From Canna indica (taxonomy: Eukaryota; Streptophyta; Magnoliopsida; Zingiberales; Cannaceae): a stretch of DNA of 64,000 nucleotides. Under the pieces are notes generated by a model. It saw only the letters and a list, made by a program, of their open reading frames with translations. It was not told where the DNA came from and made no database searches. The DNA is taken from positions 2,296,501-2,360,500 of the forward strand of contig CP136895.1 of the NCBI GenBank assembly GCA_034359265.1, written 5' to 3'. Every line of letters starts with the position of its first letter. Position 1 is the stretch's first letter. Made by a program: the position numbers and the translations under genes. This document shows, in pieces, positions 60,829 through 64,000 of this stretch.

Positions 60829-61239
60829 AACTATATTCCCAAATTGTCCAATCAGGGATAATTCAAGAATTGTACGTCATATAAAAGATCATCTACTTCT
60901 TTAACACGAACATACAATTCCCGAACGGATCTAAGGTTTTGCTAAATCATATCCGATTCGTCGATGCGTACGTGAAACATATCAACTCGTCGGATGGATG
61001 ATTATTTTCTAAATGTTTCGAGACAGTTCGAGTCCATATTGGACGATTTCGGCGCGCGTCCGAAGTGGACGATTCCGGCGCGAGTCCGAATTGGACGATT
61101 CCGGCGCGCGTCCGAAGTGGACGATTCCGGCGCGCGTCGGAAATTAATTTAAACCCTAATAATTAATCTAACAAATTAAACAATTAATCTAAACAATTAA
61201 TTAACAATTATAAAATAATTAACTAACAATTTCAAAACA

Positions 61240-61283
<44 letters not shown>

Positions 61284-61921
61284 TCCGGCGCCGGAGTCCA
61301 CCCTCCGGCGCCGGCGTACAGTGGCCGGACACACTGTCCGGCCACTGTAGAAGGTCCGGCGGCGGCCATAGGCTGATCGCCGCCGGCCGAAACCCTAGAA
61401 ATAGGGTTTCGGTCGGATTTTAACATCTCCGGCCGAAACATAGAGAGAGTCGGCCGGCCGATCAACATACCGGCAGCAGCGGCAGCGGCGGCGAGAGGCG
61501 TCGGCGTCGGCAGCAGCGGCGAGAGGCGTCGGCAGGAGCGGCGGCGGCAGCAGCGGGAGGAAGAAGGGTCGGGCGCGAGAGCGTGCCCTATATAAACTTA
61601 TCAGCAACGGCTCACTCGACCGTTAGAACGCCGTTGTTGATAAGTTATCATCAGCAACGGCTTGCTAACGCAACGGCTCACTTATCCGTTAGCAAGCCGT
61701 TGCTGAATATTAAAAAATCAGCAACGGCTCGCCTTTCCGTCAGAAAGCCGTTGCTGATAATTAAAATAATCCGCAACGGCTCGGTTTTCCGTTAGAACGC
61801 CGTTGCAGATACAGATATCTGCAACGGCTTGGGCGGCCGTAAGAATGCCGTTGCAAATAGCAACGGCTTGAGCGGCCGTTGCTGATAGCCGTTGCTGAAG
61901 ATCAAATTTCTAGTAGTGTAT

Positions 61922-62469
61922 CAATCTCATGGCTCACTCTTTTTTTGATCATTTTTTTTTAAAAAAAATTGATCAATAGTCTCATGGCTCACTTGCCTCA
62001 ACCTTTCTTTCTCAGCACTCCCAGCATCTCATGTGCAGTTTCTCCTGTTGTCTCACCATGCCACACAGACATGCACATTTATGAGCATTCCAATTGACTA
62101 CATTTTGTCTCCATCTATTATAATACACATATATATAATTAAAGCCCTTCGCAACAACTACATGTACTTGATCAGTAGCTCAACAAAATTAAAAGTAAAA
62201 CAATCACAAACTGGAAAGACAAAACAGTTGGTCATACTATACATAATATATAACACAAGAACTCTAAAAACAAGGCAAAATCTAACACATGCAAGATCAT
62301 CTGGCTAGCTTGGATGTAAATTAAGCTAGCCAGATGATTTATCTGATGTGAATTAAGAAATCCAGTAATTAATTAATTTGTTGGTGGAGGGTAGCTATTG
62401 ATGTTGGTTTCTATGTTTCTGCTGCTCTTATTGTTCTGGTGTTTGTGGAGGAGTCTGTGTGGCTGAGAG
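61922..62469. other. Intergenic region with a perfect short hairpin
   Basis: No gene is recognised. At 62296-62338 ATCATCTGGCTAGCTT and AAGCTAGCCAGATGAT form a perfect 16-base stem with an 11-base loop. Confidence 0.6.
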
Positions 62470-62854
62470 TAGAGGTGTAAGTGAGCCGAGCAGCTCGTGA
62501 GCTACTCGAGATCGACTCGATGAAAACTCGAGCTCGAGTGGCTCGCGAGCCTAATCGAACTTCATATATTTATATATAATTATATAAATATTAATATTTC
62601 ATATGGGGTTGAGCATAAACCCGAATCGAGCCGAGCTTAATCGAGCTTGAACGAGCTCGATCACGCTTGAGAAAAAAAAACGAGCCTAAACGAGCTTAAA
62701 CGAGCCGAGCTCGAGTTACTTGAGTCGAGCTCGAGCCTGGATATTGAAGCTCGATCTAGCTCGAGTTCGAGCTCGAGCTCGACATTTCTTAAACGAGCAG
62801 AGCTTGAGCACGGGCAAACTCGGCTCGGCTCGGCTCGGCTCGATTACACCCCTA
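62470..62854. mobile_element. hAT-type MITE rich in GAGCTCG, second copy
   Basis: Ends TAGAGGTGTAA and TTACACCCCTA, flanked by GCTGAGAG and GTTTAGAG, a degenerate 8-base duplication (6 of 8). The interior is made of GAGCTCGAG/CGAGCC words like the element at 15191-15636. It is an older or diverged member of that family. Confidence 0.7.
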
Positions 62855-64000
62855 GTTTAGAGCTGGCTTCTTAATTTTGGCATGCTATCCATGCAGAAAA
62901 ATCTTGTAACGGACGTGAAGTCTTCCTGTTGCTTTTGAATCGCTGTCCGCTAAACATATGGGGGATTCAATTCCATCTCAATGCTTGATAGAATCAACTA
63001 CTTATTTAGTACATACAAAAGCAATGCAATGCATGCATATTAATTAATTAAGCATGTGAAAATCACTTACGTACGATCATTTATTATATACTAGCAGTAG
63101 TACCGTGCAAATTAATTTGTAATTTTAAAAATAAAAAAAAATTGAGATTGAATATATATTTTAATATATGTTTATATACAAATAGAATAACTTATCAAAA
63201 TAATTCAGATATTTTTTATATTTTATAATATAAATTTAGTTTGAAATTATATAAATTTAAATTTAGAACTAATTTTTATAATTTTAGAAAATGATTATTT
63301 AAAATTTAAATTGTAAATTAAATTTTACCTTTAATTTAATATTCTTAATAATTTAAATAAAAAAAAATTAAATTAAATAATTATATACCTAGATTTTTCA
63401 AGAATAGGTTACTATATTATTAATATTTAAAAAATAATTGAAATTGAAATTTATATTTCTAATATATTATTATATATAAATAGAATAGTCTATCGATTTT
63501 TTTTATAAAAATCAAATATAATATAAGTATAAGACAATAGGTTGAAAAAAAATAAAAAATAAGATATTTAAATTACTCTAAACTACATAAATCTTTTTGA
63601 TTTTGAAATATTATTTTTCAGTAACAAACCCAAAAAATAATATTTTAAAACAAAAAAAACTTCAATAAATAAAAAATATTTATAATTATTATTCAAAAAA
63701 TAATAAATACAAAATTACAAATATTAAAATAGGTGCATATAGAGAAAATAAGTGGGGTAAAAATTTAGATGAGAAAAGTGAAAAAAGTTTGAGGAGAGGG
63801 GTAAAAATAAAAATATAAGTGGGATAAAATAAAAGTAAAAATTTGAGAGAACGAGGGGAGTTTAGACGGGAAGGAATCCTTTCTTGTTTTTATATATATA
63901 TAGATTAGGGAGAAATAGCTACCAAATCATGACAATATTAATTTAATTATACACTAATGAAATCCTAGTTACTTGAAGCGAGTCAATGCCAACTGGATGT
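62855..64000. other. AT-rich repeat region to the window end
   Basis: From about 63090 (ACTAGCAGTAGTACCGTGC) to about 63905 (TTTTTATATATATAGAT) the sequence is extremely AT-rich with no frame, probably a dispersed repeat. No gene is seen. Confidence 0.45.

Larger units (their letters stand above)
58545..61918 (-). mobile_element. Defective CACTA (En/Spm) transposon, 3.4 kb
   Basis: Termini are CACTACTAGAAAAATGG and, at the right, AAATTTCTAGTAGTG, flanked by TAT on both sides (58542-58544 and 61919-61921). Both subterminal regions are packed with AGCAACGGC/GCCGTTGCT words in both orientations, the likely transposase-binding sites. On the minus strand it carries fragments of two CACTA genes, but the TNP2 catalytic transposase is absent. 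A direct repeat of roughly 300 bases is present inside (about 60038-60360 and 61330-61655), and a TA microsatellite lies at about 61246-61280. Confidence 0.9.

Noticed and set aside
1..64000. CRISPR arrays, operons or bacterial-type regulatory elements
   Set aside because: The sequence is plant nuclear DNA; no spaced identical short repeats or polycistronic layout were seen.

Overview
The window is nuclear DNA of a flowering plant. Genes have spliced GT-AG introns, GC-rich first exons and AT-rich flanks, and there are plant microRNA hairpins and typical plant DNA transposons. The GC-rich exons suggest a monocot; I cannot name the species from this sequence alone.

Layout. 0-3 kb: tandem repeats and a MIR171 hairpin. 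3.1-7.3 kb (+): MscS-like mechanosensitive channel of the MSL4-8 type, convergent with a single-domain rhodanese gene (8.0-10.0 kb, -). 10-13 kb: decayed repeats and a plastid-derived trnC relic. 13.1-14.2 kb (-): intronless geranylgeranyl diphosphate synthase homologue with the features of the non-catalytic small subunit. 14.5-32.5 kb: a duplicated region. Each copy holds a MIR394 gene with about 3.2-3.6 kb of related flank and one three-exon NHL/LEA_2 membrane-protein gene. The copies are best read as a direct tandem duplication in which the MIR394 block was inverted in one copy and the NHL block in one copy. A MULE, a hAT MITE and a CACTA element carrying a captured gene fragment sit inside it. 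33.9-34.5 kb: GDSL lipase relic. 34.9-35.7 kb: PIF/Harbinger MITE. 36.4-37.1 kb (-): acidic FSK3 dehydrin with G-box/ABRE and DRE motifs upstream, divergent from a PAT10-type DHHC S-acyltransferase (38.9-44.1 kb, +). The latter is convergent with an LHT8-type amino acid transporter (44.8-47.0 kb, -). 48-64 kb is transposon-rich: a second Harbinger MITE, a 3.2 kb hAT element with a broken transposase, a SAUR gene (56.4-56.7 kb, -), a 3.4 kb defective CACTA element and a second GAGCTCG-rich hAT MITE.

The genes are ordinary single plant loci and do not form a pathway. The most notable features are the two facing MIR394 copies in a rearranged duplication, the MIR171 locus, the degenerate GGPPS motifs, the gene fragment inside a CACTA element, and several transposons delimited by exact target-site duplications. 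I found nothing that I could defend as an entirely new biological system.
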